From Apoda limacodes (taxonomy: Eukaryota; Arthropoda; Insecta; Lepidoptera; Limacodidae), in the NCBI GenBank assembly GCA_946406115.1, contig OX291562.1:3130001-3194000 (forward strand): DNA of 64,000 nucleotides, written 5' to 3'. Both the position numbers and the translations under genes were made by a program. Numbering within the stretch: position 1 is the first letter of the stretch; each line of letters starts with the position of its first letter. The notes beneath the pieces were generated by a model that ran no database searches, was not told where the DNA came from, and saw only the letters and a list, made by a program, of their open reading frames with translations. This document shows, piece after piece, positions 32,911 to 45,005 of the stretch.

Positions 32911-33056
32911 TAAAACCTTATTGGTCAATTACCTAGTACCACAAGAATTGTTTATTAAAGTCATTATACAATGTCATTTTATAAAAAAAAGTATGTAATT
33001 TTATTAAAAAAAATGTTAAATATTTAAAATGCATTACCAAAAAAAATACTTTTTTG

Positions 33057-33360
33057 GATGACAGCTGTCAAATTATAAAGGACTATATCTCCGTAACTAT
33101 TGATCGTAGGTTAGTAGTATTTTTACGGAAATGATAGATCTCGTCAAGAGCTTTATTTTAGATGACAGCTGTCAAACTAGAAAGAGCTTTATCTCCGTAA
33201 CTATTGATCGTAGGCTAGAAATTCTGCATAGTAATTATAACTCTCATCAAGATCTTTATTTCAGATGACAGCTGTCAATAATAGGCTATATCTCCGGAAC
33301 TATTGCTTCCAGTCTAGTAGTTTACAAAAATCTTATCACGATCTTTATAACACATTACAC
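33057..33360 (+). repeat. About 104-bp tandem repeat, 3 units
   Basis: Units start at 33057, 33161 and 33264. Each begins with the perfect palindrome TGACAGCTGTCA and contains 'tatctccgtaactattg'. The units have diverged. Confidence 0.85.
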
Positions 33361-33364
33361 ATCT

Positions 33365-33413
33365 TCATTATATTCATATAACCAAATTTAGGGTGGGCGC
33401 GGGCAAAAGCTAG
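33365..33413 (+). repeat. Helitron-like 3' end remnant
   Basis: The sequence 'aaccaaatttagggtgggcg' followed by 'cgggcaaaagctagt' is the terminal 45 bp of a Helitron-like repeat. Confidence 0.55.
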
Positions 33414-33745
33414 TAATTTTCATTATTCATTTATTAACGCATTATTTTCCAAAGCGAGCTTTAATAATTATTTACAAGTTGTATTTGAATACCTCTTATG
33501 TTGTCGTCTATTTTTATGTATCGTTAACTTCTTTTGTTCGTTAGTTAGCTTGAAGATTCTACGGACACCTCTCGTCGCGTCGCCTCGCTATTTAATGTTT
33601 TTAACAGACGTATGAGCGTCACAGGTTTTTTCAAATTCTTATTAACTATTGAATGCCACGATTTCACAACAATATTGGTTCTGTGACGTTTGTCAAACAC
33701 GCTCAATACGAAATATATAAAGTACAATTATTTACTCAGCTCGTG

Positions 33746-33780
33746 TCATTCCCGATTCGACTTTCGTATTGTGCGGTCGT
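33746..33780 (+). promoter_or_regulatory. Internal Inr + DPE promoter of copy D
   Basis: TCATTC at 33746-33751 matches the insect initiator TCAKTY, with the A at 33748 as +1. GGTCGT at 33775-33780 falls exactly at +28 to +33 and matches the downstream element RGWYVT. TATA-less Inr/DPE promoters are established for Drosophila Jockey-type elements. Its place at the very 5' end would let a new copy carry its own promoter. Confidence 0.75.
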
Positions 33781-34514
33781 GTTCTAGAGCGTCAAGTGCT
33801 CTCATTATGCTCCGTGCAGTGGTGACTCAGCTGGTGCGCATTCCTGTGTGGTGTTTTGCCTCAGCGCTGACTACCTCGAATTGTTGTTTGGATTATTGCC
33901 CGCAATTCTTGGAAAATCGGCCTGAGTGTTGAGCGCTGCTCGGTTGTGTGTATTGGCTGGGAAATTGCTTCTCGGCCCGCTCTGAGTGTACTTTCACGCT
34001 TTTCAACGCGCCCATAACGCGAAGTTTATCGAAGCGATACTGTGTGTTTTTGTGTGTGAATGTGTGTTCTCGTAGTAACGCATAGTGATGTCCCTTTGCT
34101 TGGCTCTTTGACTGACGCTGGTTCGCCCGGCCTGAGCCGGGCTTCGGGTGGATCGCTAGTGTAGTGTTTCCGCCTCAGCGGTTCGCCACTCCGCGCATTC
34201 TCGCGTTTTAAGTATCGGTTGCGTCTAGTTTGTAGAAATCCAGTTCCGAGTGCTCAAAGGCTGGTGGGTGAGATCGTATAGCTCTTTTCAGAGTTGCGGT
34301 CTACCTAACCGTTTCCCATTCGATCACGTCTCGTTGCTCGGGGGGAAACCTAACGGTGACAACGTAACCCCGGCCGTAGGAGTAGGTGTTAGGTACACAC
34401 CAGGCAATCCGTAGCACTGCGTGGCGCCTGGCCGCACTTAGGTATCCTTGCTCTTCGCCAGCAATGGTGGCGAGTCACTAGGTACTCACAAGCTACACCT
34501 CGGCCACTCCCGCG

Positions 34515-35680
34515 ATGGCCGAAGTACTCAATGGCATGTCCGTGGATCAGATAAGGGCGATAATCGAAGCTCTTCTTCGTGATCACTCGGAGCAGGTCCA
34601 AGCCTGCTCAGCTCAGGCTGTAGCTGCCCTCACAGCGTACGACAAGTCCGTGCCCACTCTGTGTTCGCCGCCGCGTTCCCCGTCTCGCTCGCGCACTCGT
34701 TCGCGCTCTCGCTCTCCCCGCACGGCTCTCTCTGCCGCGACCCCCACTCTCGCGACCCGCGTGTCGCTAGCCTCGCTGTTCGGGCCCCTGTGCCAAATCG
34801 TCCCCCCATTCCGGTAGCTGACGTGACCCTTTCTCGGTCACTCGCTACCCCGTCCCCCGCAACCTCCGAAACCGTACCCCTGTCCCCGGTAGCCGTAATG
34901 TCCGCTGAGTCGGCGTTGTCCTCAAACGAGGACGACGAAGGCTTCAAAGTGGTTGGCCTGGGGACAAAAAAGGAAAAAAGCGGAAGAAGTCCGCCAAGTC
35001 AAAAAAGGCTTCGACGGCATCCGCTCAGGAGTTTTCTCCCCCTCCCTCCGATTCTGAAGCAAAACGCCTCAAAGTGCCTAGCGCTTCCCCATCCCCGTCC
35101 ACCTCGGCGGCCAGCCCTGAGCCAGCCGCCATGGACACAACCCCCGCCGCCACCTCTTCGCAGGCCGACTGTCCCACTTCGGGATGGAAGGAAAAATCTC
35201 CGCCCCCTGTTGTCATCAAAGACAAAGGGGACTGGCCAAACATTGCTAACGCTATGGAGGCCAAGCGTATTAACTATACGCACGCCCGCAATGATGCTAA
35301 GCGCGGCATCAAAGTGCAGGTCCCGACACCGACAGATTTCCGAAATCTGACGGCCTTTCTTACGGCTCAGAATACGTACTCGCTGGCCGAAGAACGCGTG
35401 CTCAGGGCTGTAATAAGGGGAGTCCCTAAGGAATTCTCCGCAGCAACCGTGCTAGATCTCACCAAAGAGGGCAAAGCCATCTTTTATATAAGATGTGTGC
35501 AGCCTCAAGTGCGTCCGGGTCGAGACTCCGCACAAGCGGTCGAACCCAGGACAATGCCACCGATGCCAGTTGTATGGCCACGCACAGCGCATTTGCAAAC
35601 GCAGACCGCGCTGCGTGAAATGTCTGCGCGATCACGCCGCTCCGGACTGTGATCGCGATCGCGTTAACGCATCCGACGAA
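34515..35680 (+). pseudogene. ORF1 (gag-like) of copy D
   Basis: ORF1 starts at ATG 34515 (MAEVLNGMSVDQIRAIIEAL). Frameshifts near 34650, 35050 and 35490 split it into three reading frames. The order is: an N-terminal helix-rich segment; a Ser/Pro/Arg-rich region; a conserved domain with VQVPTPTDFRNLTAFLTAQ and RGVPKEFS (similar to the PRE_C2HC domain of insect gag proteins); then two CCHC-type knuckles, CHRCQLYGHAQRIC and CVKCLRDHAAPDC. Such proteins bind the element RNA. The natural C terminus is removed by the deletion. Confidence 0.8.
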
Positions 35681-35684
35681 GTCG

Positions 35685-36516
35685 AATCACTAAGAGACTC
35701 CAACCCGCTATTACCGCCCTAGGCGAATGGTTCCGGAAATGGAGAATCGAGGTGAATCCCGACAAAATCTCTGCCGTCTTCTTTACCGTAGGCTGCCCTC
35801 CGCGGCCACTTCCCCTTTCTCTCTTCGGTCGTGCTATTCCCTGGCAAAATAAGACGAAATATCTCGGTGTGACCATGGATAGTCGTTTGAACTTCCACGC
35901 TCACACCAAAATAGTCAGAGACCGAGCCGCTTTTGTCCTCAGTCGTCTCTATCCCATGATAGGCAAGTACAGTAAGATGTCGCTTAGAAATAAGCTGAAT
36001 CTTTACACAACTTGCATCCGCCCCATACTAGCTTATGCTAGCGTAGTTTTTGCGTTATCCAAGCGCAATGTCCACAAACTTCAAACCCTTCAAAACCGCT
36101 TTCTCAGAGCGGCCTCTGGAGCCTCTTGGTACGTCCGCAATGCGGACCTACACAGATACTTCGAACTGCCCACGATTCCCCAATATTTCAAAGACCTGGC
36201 AGTCCGCTTTTTCGAGCGTACACAAAATCACCCGAATGCATTAATTGTGCAATCCACAACTTATCATCCCTCCCCACCCCTCCCTCGGCACGGTTGCAAA
36301 ACTATAGTTAGGCAGCCTCGGCACGTACTAACGGCCCTAGATGACGATCTCGCTGTCCGGATAGCGAGATTAGTCTCTACGACCTCCCCGAATAGGGCCT
36401 ACCTCCAAACACGACGCCGACGTCCCCGGGTTCGTCGGCGCCCGCAAGGATACACGAGGTATCAAGAGTGCCGGAGCGCTTCTCGCCCCCACTCAATCGC
36501 AACCGTACCCGCGTAA
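35685..36516 (+). pseudogene. ORF2 C-terminal part, copy D
   Basis: The frame opens within the reverse transcriptase downstream of the catalytic FADD box. It keeps WRIEVNPDK and YLGVTMDSRLNFHAHT (thumb region), then the Arg-rich C-terminal region, ending at 36516. The endonuclease and polymerase active site are absent. Without them the piece cannot act; any product would be a remnant. Copies A and E share this region with small differences. Confidence 0.8.
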
Positions 36517-37054
36517 CGGGGAACTCCCCTCCTGGCGGTGACTCACCTTCGGGTTTGAGACTCACGCCGGTCGAAGGGACGCCCCCGAGAGCGACAACCC
36601 ATGCCGAGGCTTCCCCCGCGGGGAGCCCTTGAGCGTTGGGCGCTACATGGGCTGAGGCTCCTTCAGAGTCTGGCCCCAAAAAGCCCGGTGAAGCAGTAAT
36701 GGCTGCAACAGCTCAGAAAAAAAAAATCAGCTCCTTTGAGTTAGAGCTCTGCCTCACTGGGATGTATAATAGATACCCTCGCAGCCTAGTTGGTAGTGTG
36801 TTTGGTAGCCAAGTTTCATCCCGATCCGTCCAGTTGTTAAATTGATTGAGTAACGAAGATCCAAACTTTAACATTAATAATATTAGTAGGATAATTATTT
36901 TTATGGCAAATATTGCAGTTTGTATAAGTGATTTTTTTTATCGTATATAGCAATTTTATAAAATAATTTAAAATACAAAAATATAACATACATATTACCA
37001 ATTGTATATTACGCTTGCCCCATTTAAATGAATACGTCACAACGGTGTTAGGTG

Positions 37055-37210
37055 TTATACTTTGTTTGTACACGATAATTGCAGCTTTACGGGTTCTTAA
37101 TTCCCTTTCGGTCGACTGAATTCTGCTGCAAACAACAGAGCGCAATTTCATGGACGATTCAACTCCCTCGGGGTATGAAAGAATTGAGTTACAGTCGGGA
37201 ATTGAATTAA
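37055..37210 (+). repeat. Dispersed repeat, copy 3 of 3
   Basis: It matches 30882-31030 ('ctttgtttgtacacgataat', 'tgctgcaaacaacagagcgc', 'aatttcatggac'). Confidence 0.65.
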
Positions 37211-37359
37211 GAATTCTCTGAATTACATAAGAGATTAATATTGATAAAACATTAAAAAAGGAATACTTTTTTAATTGGTTACTTTTAGTTTACCCAGTAG
37301 TGGACTGGCAGAGAATGCCTTTTAAACATTAATTCGACCATTTTGTATATTTTATTACT

Positions 37360-37450
37360 TCTGATGTTGCAAGCGTCCATAGGCCACTGTGACCGCTTAC
37401 CATCAGGCGGATCTGGTGCTTGTTTGCCACCTTAGCGAAAAAAAAAATAA
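37360..37450 (+). repeat. LINE 3'-end repeat
   Basis: It has 'ctgatgttgcaagcgtccat', 'ccgcttaccatcaggcgga' and a poly(A)-like end at 37438-37448. Confidence 0.75.
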
Positions 37451-37459
37451 ACGGTATAT

Positions 37460-38170
37460 TTGAGTCTCTAACTACCAAGAATGGGGATAAATCATGTGTT
37501 TTGGGAGTCAGTGCTATTCTCAAAATTAAAAGTACGTGGATTTATTCCAGAAATGAGGTTCTAACATGCACTGTCTGTAACTGTCACCCTCCGCCATTTT
37601 CACTGTTTTCTTTTTGATTTGCAGCGCCGCCGCCTCAGTTTTTATCCAGCAAAAAACTCGATAACGTGAAACCTTAGGAACTGTGTTTGTTGACAAATTT
37701 TGTTTGTTTAAGTGTGCTTAATCCGTTTAAACAAGTTTTATTATATTGAAACAAATCAAAAAGGCTGCGGATGATACTGCTACAAAGCATTTTCTATAAC
37801 ACTTTTTAATTGAAGGCAGTGGTAATAATAATAATACGTACGTACACTACAAAATTATTATAGCAGCAGTATGCTCATGTCGTCAAATGTAGATGTTTCG
37901 TCCCGCCCGTTAATATTCAAAACGCGCTGCATGAACCTAGCGTTTGCCGGATACACTTATTGTCAAGTCATTGTCGTTATTTTGCGTAAAATATCCTATC
38001 GCAATCAAATATTATAATGTGTTATTTAAATTAATAAAAAGCATTAAGCGTATACTATTAGAGACTAATAAAAAGTGTTATCTCGTATCTGTGATAGTAA
38101 AGTGTTTTTGGAACAATCACGATAGGAGAACCTGATTACCTTTTGTTTATATTTTAATTTAAATGTTTAA
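37460..38170. other. Non-coding stretch
   Basis: No gene or repeat was recognised, apart from a short (aat)n run near 37821. Confidence 0.4.
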
Positions 38171-38174
38171 TTCC

Positions 38175-38365
38175 TGTCCCTATTTTTTAATGTTCCTGTC
38201 ATACTTATTAGCTGTAATTTAGGGCTCCCTTAGGTCCCCGTAGAAGACATTAGGACAGACAGACGCGGTCCATGTAGGTGCAACAAACTTATATATTGGA
38301 GGTAAGTAATTGTCATTCCTCTTAAGGTTTTAATCCTAGTTAGGTTTCGCTTTACCCGTCATTAA
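38175..38365 (+). repeat. Dispersed repeat, copy 2 of 2
   Basis: This is the partner of 1888-2090, with 'gtaatttagggctccctta' and 'ggtccatgtagg'. Confidence 0.7.
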
Positions 38366-38369
38366 GACG

Positions 38370-40355
38370 AAACAGTACGTAATGTAAATTGTAAACAGTG
38401 TTATTGATTTGCGCAAAACAACTTTATTTCATACTGTCCAAAACATTTCATGTCAAACATTTTGTAATTATGCGCAGATCCGTAAAGGGATGTAAATCCC
38501 TCGTTTTCTCTGTAAATGTCACGAATTAACAACACTCATTTATTAAACTTACAAATTTTCGTTTTAATACCTGAACGAATATGAGCTTATTTATGAATTA
38601 GGTAATTATATGATAAAAAGGGAAAACAGGTAAAGGAGAAAGTAGTAACGTTTAATAGGTAATTGTTTTTTAGATTGCAAGCAAGTTTTTTTTATTATAT
38701 TTTAGAATGCTTATGACAGGAACAGGATGCGCAGTAGTTTTGTTTTTGTTTATTTAAAACTAATCCCATGGTATGAGACCAGTCATTTTTAAAGCTAATC
38801 CCATGTTATGAGACCAGTCGCTTATGAAACATATATCAACTTGTAGCATTTTGCCGCAATTGTAATATATTATCACACAGAAGGTATCTGGTATAAAAAA
38901 ATTATCGTAGCTTCGTAGCACTGTCGTAGATCTGGGTGTGTGTAGTGAGGTCGTTGTGACGTAGCACGTAGGCGATTACAATTATGTTTCACTATCGGTT
39001 TCGTGGGTAATGACCAGACTGCTGAATCGAGGGGCGTTAGTTCGTTTACCGCACAAGACAAATATTTATTATTATTTGTCTTAAAACTGGGTGTATACGC
39101 AAAAACAAGTATATAAGTGTATTTGTATCTGTTGTCTGGTATCCATAGCCCAAGCTTTGCTTAGTTTGGGATCAGACAGCGCTATGTAATTTGACCGTTT
39201 TTTTCTCAATTTCAATATAAATCTGTCATTAGTCGTGTCACTGATTGACTGATCATCAACGCACAGCCTTAACCAGTAACCCTACGACAAACTAAGCAAG
39301 AGAGAGAGTGAAAGAGAGGCCATTTTTGTTTGCTTATATACACTTTGTTGTTTCTAAAATACAAAAGGTGACAGAGACGTGAAATTTCGGTGGCTCTTTA
39401 TGGCGTTAGTACTAAGAAGAACGCAGATGTTACCGTTTATACAACATATATTTGATTCTTGGAAACAGTCACAAAATTTTATTGTTTTGTTCCATTTCTA
39501 CTCATATTTAAGTAGAAGAACACAAAAGGTCCAAATCAATTAGGTCAAATCTAAAGGCTAAGAAGTAATCTATAAATTGGGACCTCAAAATTCTCATAGG
39601 GAACTATTTAGGGATATTGTATTTTAATTATTAGAACATTATTTATTAAAAGGCATATGTGCTATATTAAAACATTGTATATTGTGTTATTACCTAGTGT
39701 AAGAATATATTGTATTATTTATAATATGAAGTTGAATAAAAATATTAAAGACTGTTAAGTTTCTTGCTGGCACTTCTCGGTAGTATAATAATTCTAAACC
39801 GGTAGTTAAATCTATAAAATTAACAATTAAACTGGCGATACAAAAGTGCTATTTAAAAGTGATTGAAAAAAAATAAGTTAAACAAACCAAGGGTCACCGA
39901 CTGAAGTATGCAATAAATCTTTCTACAATGTGAGAAGGAAATGAAAATGCAAGGAAGCGAGACAAAATGGCATCGACAAATATAGTAGTCAGCTCATCGT
40001 AAGGAATTTACGAGGAAAGCAGATTGCGTTAACTACATCTATAAATAAATTTGAGGAGCCGTAACGAGGGAGCAAAGATATAGAGCTCGTGCACGGTGTC
40101 CCTAATTTACGTAGCCATATTCGTTATGATGTATAAATGTTTAGACAGATACTTATACGAAAATGAGTAGTGTATTGATATACTACAATTCAATAAAGGA
40201 ATTAGTAAGTTTTAAAGTTTATACTTGACATAATTTGTTAGCAAATCAGAAAAAATATTAAGGAGAACTCATAACTCAGTATAGTCACAGTGCGACAAAA
40301 CGCGAAACTGACTGTAATTTTTATAACATATTGTGAAACAATGAGGTTTTAATCT
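38370..40355. other. AT-rich non-coding stretch
   Basis: I found no gene. The motif 'gtagc' recurs at 38909-38990 ('cttcgtagcactgtcgtag'), similar to the 23-bp minisatellite unit at 6.2 kb. A 'ttgctggcacttctcggtag' fragment lies at 39762. Confidence 0.4.
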
Positions 40356-40359
40356 TATC

Positions 40360-40800
40360 AATATAAATAAATACTTTCATAGCAAAAATGTAGTCAAAAG
40401 ATTAACCTCGAGCCAGGACTTGAACCTGCGACCCTTACATTCCGTGTAAGTGCTTTACCGCGAGCTACCGAGGCACAAGTCTGACTGATGAAAATCCTAA
40501 CTACATCTTTGCTCTGGAAATACGCACCGAGCGTCACATACAACTCCTATTGACTGGTCCTGGCTCGAGGTTAACCTTTTGACTGCATCTTTGCTATGAA
40601 AGTATTTATTTATATTGATGATATAGCCATAGATATAGCATGTATAATATATTTTCTTCTAAGACTCTAACCTTCAGGGAATCATAAACGAAGAGAGATT
40701 ATTTCTATGTATGTATGTTTATATTGTATTTCTTATTTCTATGAAGATTTTTTGTGTTTATATGATTGATTTACTAGATTTCAATCTTACAAAGAAGTAA
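40360..40800. repeat. tRNA-like SINE in inverted arrangement
   Basis: The left part (40360-40552) is minus strand. It has a tRNA-like head at 40405-40474 with a perfect anticodon stem CTTAC/GTAAG, B box 'ggttcaagtcc' and the 5' leader 'gagttgtatgtgacgctcgg'. From 40556 a plus-strand body follows ('ggtcctggctcgaggttaac' through 'gtttatattgtatttcttat'). The two parts form an inverted repeat of about 65 bp around an 80-nt spacer. Confidence 0.75.
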
Positions 40801-40884
40801 TTGTGACTGATTTATAATGTTCAACCAAGCACCTTGCTCATTTTCAATCAATTTTTTCAGTATAAGCAAGTATAGAGTTCTCAA

Positions 40885-40965
40885 GCGACGCAGTAAGGTA
40901 TTGTCTGGTCCATAGGCTACGGTGACTGCTTAACATCCCGCGGACCATAAGCTTGTTAGAAATAA
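40885..40965 (+). repeat. Diverged LINE 3'-end repeat
   Basis: 'ggtccataggctacggtgac' and 'cggaccataagcttgtt' identify it; both ends are degraded. Confidence 0.65.
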
Positions 40966-40969
40966 TATT

Positions 40970-42030
40970 TTTTTTGCCGGCCGATTGAACAAATGAAAAG
41001 TCCCTGAGCAAGCTGTGAAGCTAGCCTTACTTGGAGTTTTTCTACATCAAATGATCTGGGAATGACGAAACCCATAAAACTATGAAGCTACTAGATGCGA
41101 TGACAAAATAATAAACTGACTGTCAAGGAAATTGACTTAACCGCATTAAATTAATTCTCAATAATTCTTAATCGAAATAATTTCCAAATCCATTTATTAT
41201 ATAAGTGAAGAATGTCGTCTTTTGAAGTAGGGGAGACTGGAGTGTTTTGAAACAAAGGTGAATTTAAATTTCACTGATTTCGAGGAACTTAAAACATTTA
41301 AAGAGCTGGAAATGTTGCAATTCCCTTCTTAAACCCGCGTTTAAACCCTTTAAACCGCCTGCAGAGCCTTCATTACTCGCTACAGATATTAGTAGGATGG
41401 TTGTACAAGTAATAATTTACCATATTGTTCTATACAGCGTTATGTAGTTTTATGATATTAATGTTAAACATAAATTAATTAAACTAATTATAACTTTCTT
41501 AACAAGGAAAGTATTGTGGTAAGTAATTTCAACTTTGCGTCAAGTTCCAAATACCTTATTAAAAGTAAAGAACGGATCCATTAAAAGGGTGCCTAAAGTT
41601 TAGACTGTGCTTACTTGACAAGTGAAAATCAAAGCTAATTAACAATCAAGAAAGTCAACTTAGTAATAACTTAATAAACCTAAAGTAAATTTCAATATAC
41701 AACTGGGTACAGGAAATTTTGATTTTTTACTTAATTCCAAATACATTTTTTGAATAAATTTATTTGGATTGAACAAAAAGTATATTTCAGAAAGTATCGT
41801 GTTACTTTTGAAATTTTTTTTATTTTAAGTGTTAAGTTTAGAGTAATAAGTATAATAGTGACATACAAGCAGACGGCTTGTGGTACAATAAGAATGAATA
41901 AATAAACAGTACCTACCTTAAAACCCTAGATTAGGTTTAATCTATCCAAACTCAATAAACTAATATGAAATATAATCAAAACTTATAAGATTTAAACACA
42001 ATCCAATGTAGTAACTAACTGCAATAAAAA
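40970..42030. other. AT-rich non-coding stretch
   Basis: Nothing recognisable was seen. Confidence 0.4.
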
Positions 42031-42034
42031 AAAA

Positions 42035-42395
42035 AACGAGTTGCACTCCGGGAGTGCTGGCAGAAGTGAAAACCTTTACACACGATTCGCGCTTAACACT
42101 CAAATATGTCACAAGACATGTCAAGAAATAATAATGTTTGTTTATTTACTTTTTTGACGTAGTATATTTGACATCGCAATCTGTCATAGAATTAAAATTC
42201 CATATCCAACCTCCCTGTACTACTCATAATCGCGAATACTAAAAATAAAAATTATAATAGGCGTGGCATTACGGTTTCCGTCTTACGAATTTCCACGATT
42301 AGGACACGTGACCTGACGCGAGTTTATCGTTTTTTACGCATACCAAAAAAAGTGCACAACGCCGCTAAAGAAGTTTTCACTTCAATTAAAGTTAT
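42035..42395. repeat. Unclassified repeat with short inverted ends
   Basis: It starts 'gttgcactccgggagtgctg' and contains 'ggcattacggtttccgtctt' and 'gacgcgagtttatcg'. Near the left end is 'gaagtgaaaac', and near the right end its inverse 'gttttcacttc'. It is probably an old MITE; the boundaries are approximate. Confidence 0.45.
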
Positions 42396-42399
42396 TTTT

Positions 42400-43550
42400 T
42401 ACAAAGAAGATTAAAATAATAAAGAAAATAAAGTAAAGACATGTGTTTAATAATAGTTTGTGAACTCTGGGAAGCTAAGTAACGTCTGTGTCGTGTGTAT
42501 GAATGTGGCGCTTTGTTTTGCGACAGAATTTGGCACCAGTCCAGGTCGCGTCAGACACTATGTACAAAATAGATAAACCTGTATACATTTCTCTCACTGC
42601 TAATGTTTTTGGAACAACTTCCTTATAGCACGTTACAATTTAGACGAGTGGTGGGTTAGACTCAGAAACAGTGTCCGACTGTTTTTGTTACGGCAAAGAA
42701 ATGGTACGTCACAGTCATGCATATTGTGCAATGCTGGTTTCTACTTGTTTTATCATAGAATATTTCTATGAGTGTTGGAAAGTGTCTATTTCTGTCTGCA
42801 TATCTCTCTGTTTGTTTCTTTTCACGGCTAATTAATCTGCTGCACTGATTACAATAAAATTTGGAAAGGAAATAACTTACGCCTTTTGAAAGGGCATAGT
42901 GATTCAAACAAGCGTAGATAGTATTTTAATGAAATTTAAAATAAGGATAACCTTGGGGAAGGACATCTACTTTAAAAAGTTTAAGTGTAAGACGATAAAG
43001 GTTCCGTACAAAATAAAAAATTCACACCTTTATTAATCGACTTCAAAATGATGGGAATTCAGTAGAAGCGATTCGCTTTTTGATAAAATTTGGTAAAGGA
43101 ATAATAATATAAAATCGTCATTAGCGAGTTGAATTAGAGCACAGAGTGTGAATGGTAATTTTAAAACTTTTTAACCAAAAAAAAAATAGTTTTATTATCA
43201 AAAAAAATATTTATTACTAAGCAAGTATATAATATATAACAAAAATTACTACTAGTACTAGTAGTAGTAATAGTGTCCCAGACCTCTCTCAGACTTTTTT
43301 TTATTTCCTAAAAACTGTGCAAATGTCTCAGAGAATCAGATCGTGTAACAGTTTGAATACACTTTGGATTTACGTCACAGTGCAATTTAAAATTTTTGTC
43401 TGTCTGTCCATATGTCTGTTTAAATCAATTTTAACCACCTTCTTCTTATATAATATCAATTAATGAAACAGAAAAAAGTTAAATGCCAATTAACAACAAA
43501 ATCAGTGTAGCTTAAATCGAATGAAATACAATTTCCTTTTTAACCTTCTT
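42400..43550. other. AT-rich non-coding stretch
   Basis: No gene was seen. A small perfect palindrome CTACTAGTACTAGTAG lies near 43249-43264. Confidence 0.4.
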
Positions 43551-43559
43551 AAATGGAGG

Positions 43560-44095
43560 AGGTTCTCAATTCGTTAGAGACTTTTTTTTTTAATTATGTT
43601 ACCCGATTTCTCGAGGACGCCTTGACCGATTTGAGATTTTTTTATTTTATTTAAAAGTTTATACTTTCCAGGTGGTCCCATATTATTAAAGTGAATTTAA
43701 AACTAAAACTTTTGGAGAAAAAAAAATATTATTGTTAAGTTGGAACTGGTGAACCGCCTTTTAAGTTGATGATTGTATAAAACTTTGTTACGAATATGGA
43801 TGTTTTTAGTGTACAAGAAAAAAAAAAGCAATTCGTCACTGAAAAGAAAAAAAATAAAAACCTTTTAACAAAAAAAAACAACCAGCTTCCAAAAGATTCA
43901 CTAAAAAAGTAATAATAATTACTAATTTCCAAAAATCTGATCTGAATTACAGTTTGAAGTTGGTTTCTATGTACCTATGTTTATAACACATTTTGCTTGC
44001 ATGACACCAAAATTTTGGAAATTAGTAATTATTATTACCTTTTTAGTGCATCTTTTTGAAGCCGGTTGTTTTTTTTTGTTAAAAAGTTTTTTAGA
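43560..44095. repeat. Composite repeat with 80-bp inverted ends, copy 1
   Basis: The inner part 43861-44092 has inverted arms of about 80 bp ('ttactaatttccaaaa' near both inner ends, 'ttaacaaaaaaaaacaacc' at the outer ends). The region to its left ('aggtggtcccatattattaa', 'aaagcaattcgtcactgaa') matches, inverted, the region to the right of the copy at 60.3 kb. The repeat unit is therefore larger than the hairpin. Confidence 0.7.
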
Positions 44096-44144
44096 TATTA
44101 ATGTGTGCAGAAAAATCATTATTTTAAACAACTATTATTTTAAA

Positions 44145-44342
44145 AACCGATAACTGAATTAAGGCGGGTGGAACCGCAGGAAAGTTTGGCATGAAGATAG
44201 TTTGAGTCCATAGGAACGACATAGGCACCTTAAGAACGTCAAGCGCGAGTCGGTTTTTTTTTCTATAACTGAAAAGCTGCCGTTGAAATCCTACACCGAT
44301 AACTGAATTTAGGGCAGGTGAAACCGCGGGCAAAAGCTAGTA
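44145..44342 (+). mobile_element. Helitron-like 3' ends, two in series
   Basis: A truncated end ('gggtggaaccgcaggaaag') is followed by a longer copy with 'tttggcatgaagatagtttg', ending 'aaccgcgggcaaaagctagt'. The minus-strand open frame over this block reflects the duplication. Confidence 0.65.
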
Positions 44343-44879
44343 ATAAATAGCCGTACAATGCCGTTGCTTCCCAGCCTAGCTTGGGGATTTGCCACGTCAC
44401 GAGCATGGAGATGGTTTGAATAAAGGTTTTTGAATATTTATGAGGCGTTTGTCAACCGTTGTCATTGATCATACTTGAGCGTGATAATGTCATAATTACA
44501 AGAAAAAATCTTGAGGAAAAATGAATATTTTATGGACTAGTAGTTACTTAGTTACTTCTACAAAATGTATTTGTACGTGGTGTAAGTATGTTTTTGTTTA
44601 AGGTATTGGTATGGTCACAGATTATATAATACTATACTAGGTATGGTATACCTAGGACATCCAAAAATATTTTTTATTGGCTTTTAATGGCGACATTTAT
44701 ACTGGCTATGGGAAATTCGGTCTGATATAATATTGTGGTGATGTATAAGTAGAAATTAATAATATATTAATTATATAAATAAATGAATACTTATTCCTGG
44801 GCTTAACAATCAGCACCATCTGTTCCAAAACTAAGCACAACTCGTATTATGGATATCTTGGATTTTTGGAATACATAAT

Positions 44880-45005
44880 ACGTATTATAAATATGGAACC
44901 CCAGACTCAAGAAAAACACAAATGTTTATCACATTATTATGTTTATGGTGTGCAAGAATAGTGGCATCCCTCGGATACGCAGGGAGTCACTACTTCGAAC
45001 ATAGG
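44880..45005. repeat. Diverged SINE remnant
   Basis: 'cccagactcaagaaaaacac' matches the SINE at 14.3 kb in the same orientation. The later 'cctcggatacgcagggagtc' resembles a phrase at 59.55 kb. Confidence 0.4.

Larger units (their letters stand above)
33743..36727 (+). mobile_element. Jockey-type retrotransposon, copy D (5' complete)
   Basis: This copy has an apparently complete 5' end, a 5' UTR of about 770 bp, ORF1, a large internal deletion and the 3' end of ORF2. It closes with the 3' UTR and an 11-nt poly(A) (36717-36727). A 7-bp duplication TCAGCTC flanks it (33736-33742 and 36728-36734). The deletion joins the ORF1 zinc knuckle to the reverse transcriptase distal to the FADD box, at GTCG (35681-35684). 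The 3' stem-loop seen in other copies is deleted here. It is the only copy in the window that shows the promoter. Confidence 0.9.

Noticed and set aside
34630..35283. Minus-strand Gly/Arg-rich open frames
   Set aside because: They are antisense shadows of the GC-rich ORF1 of copy D.
42469..42530. Second 5S-like fragment
   Set aside because: Only 'aagctaagtaacgtctg' resembles 5S and the downstream C box is absent.
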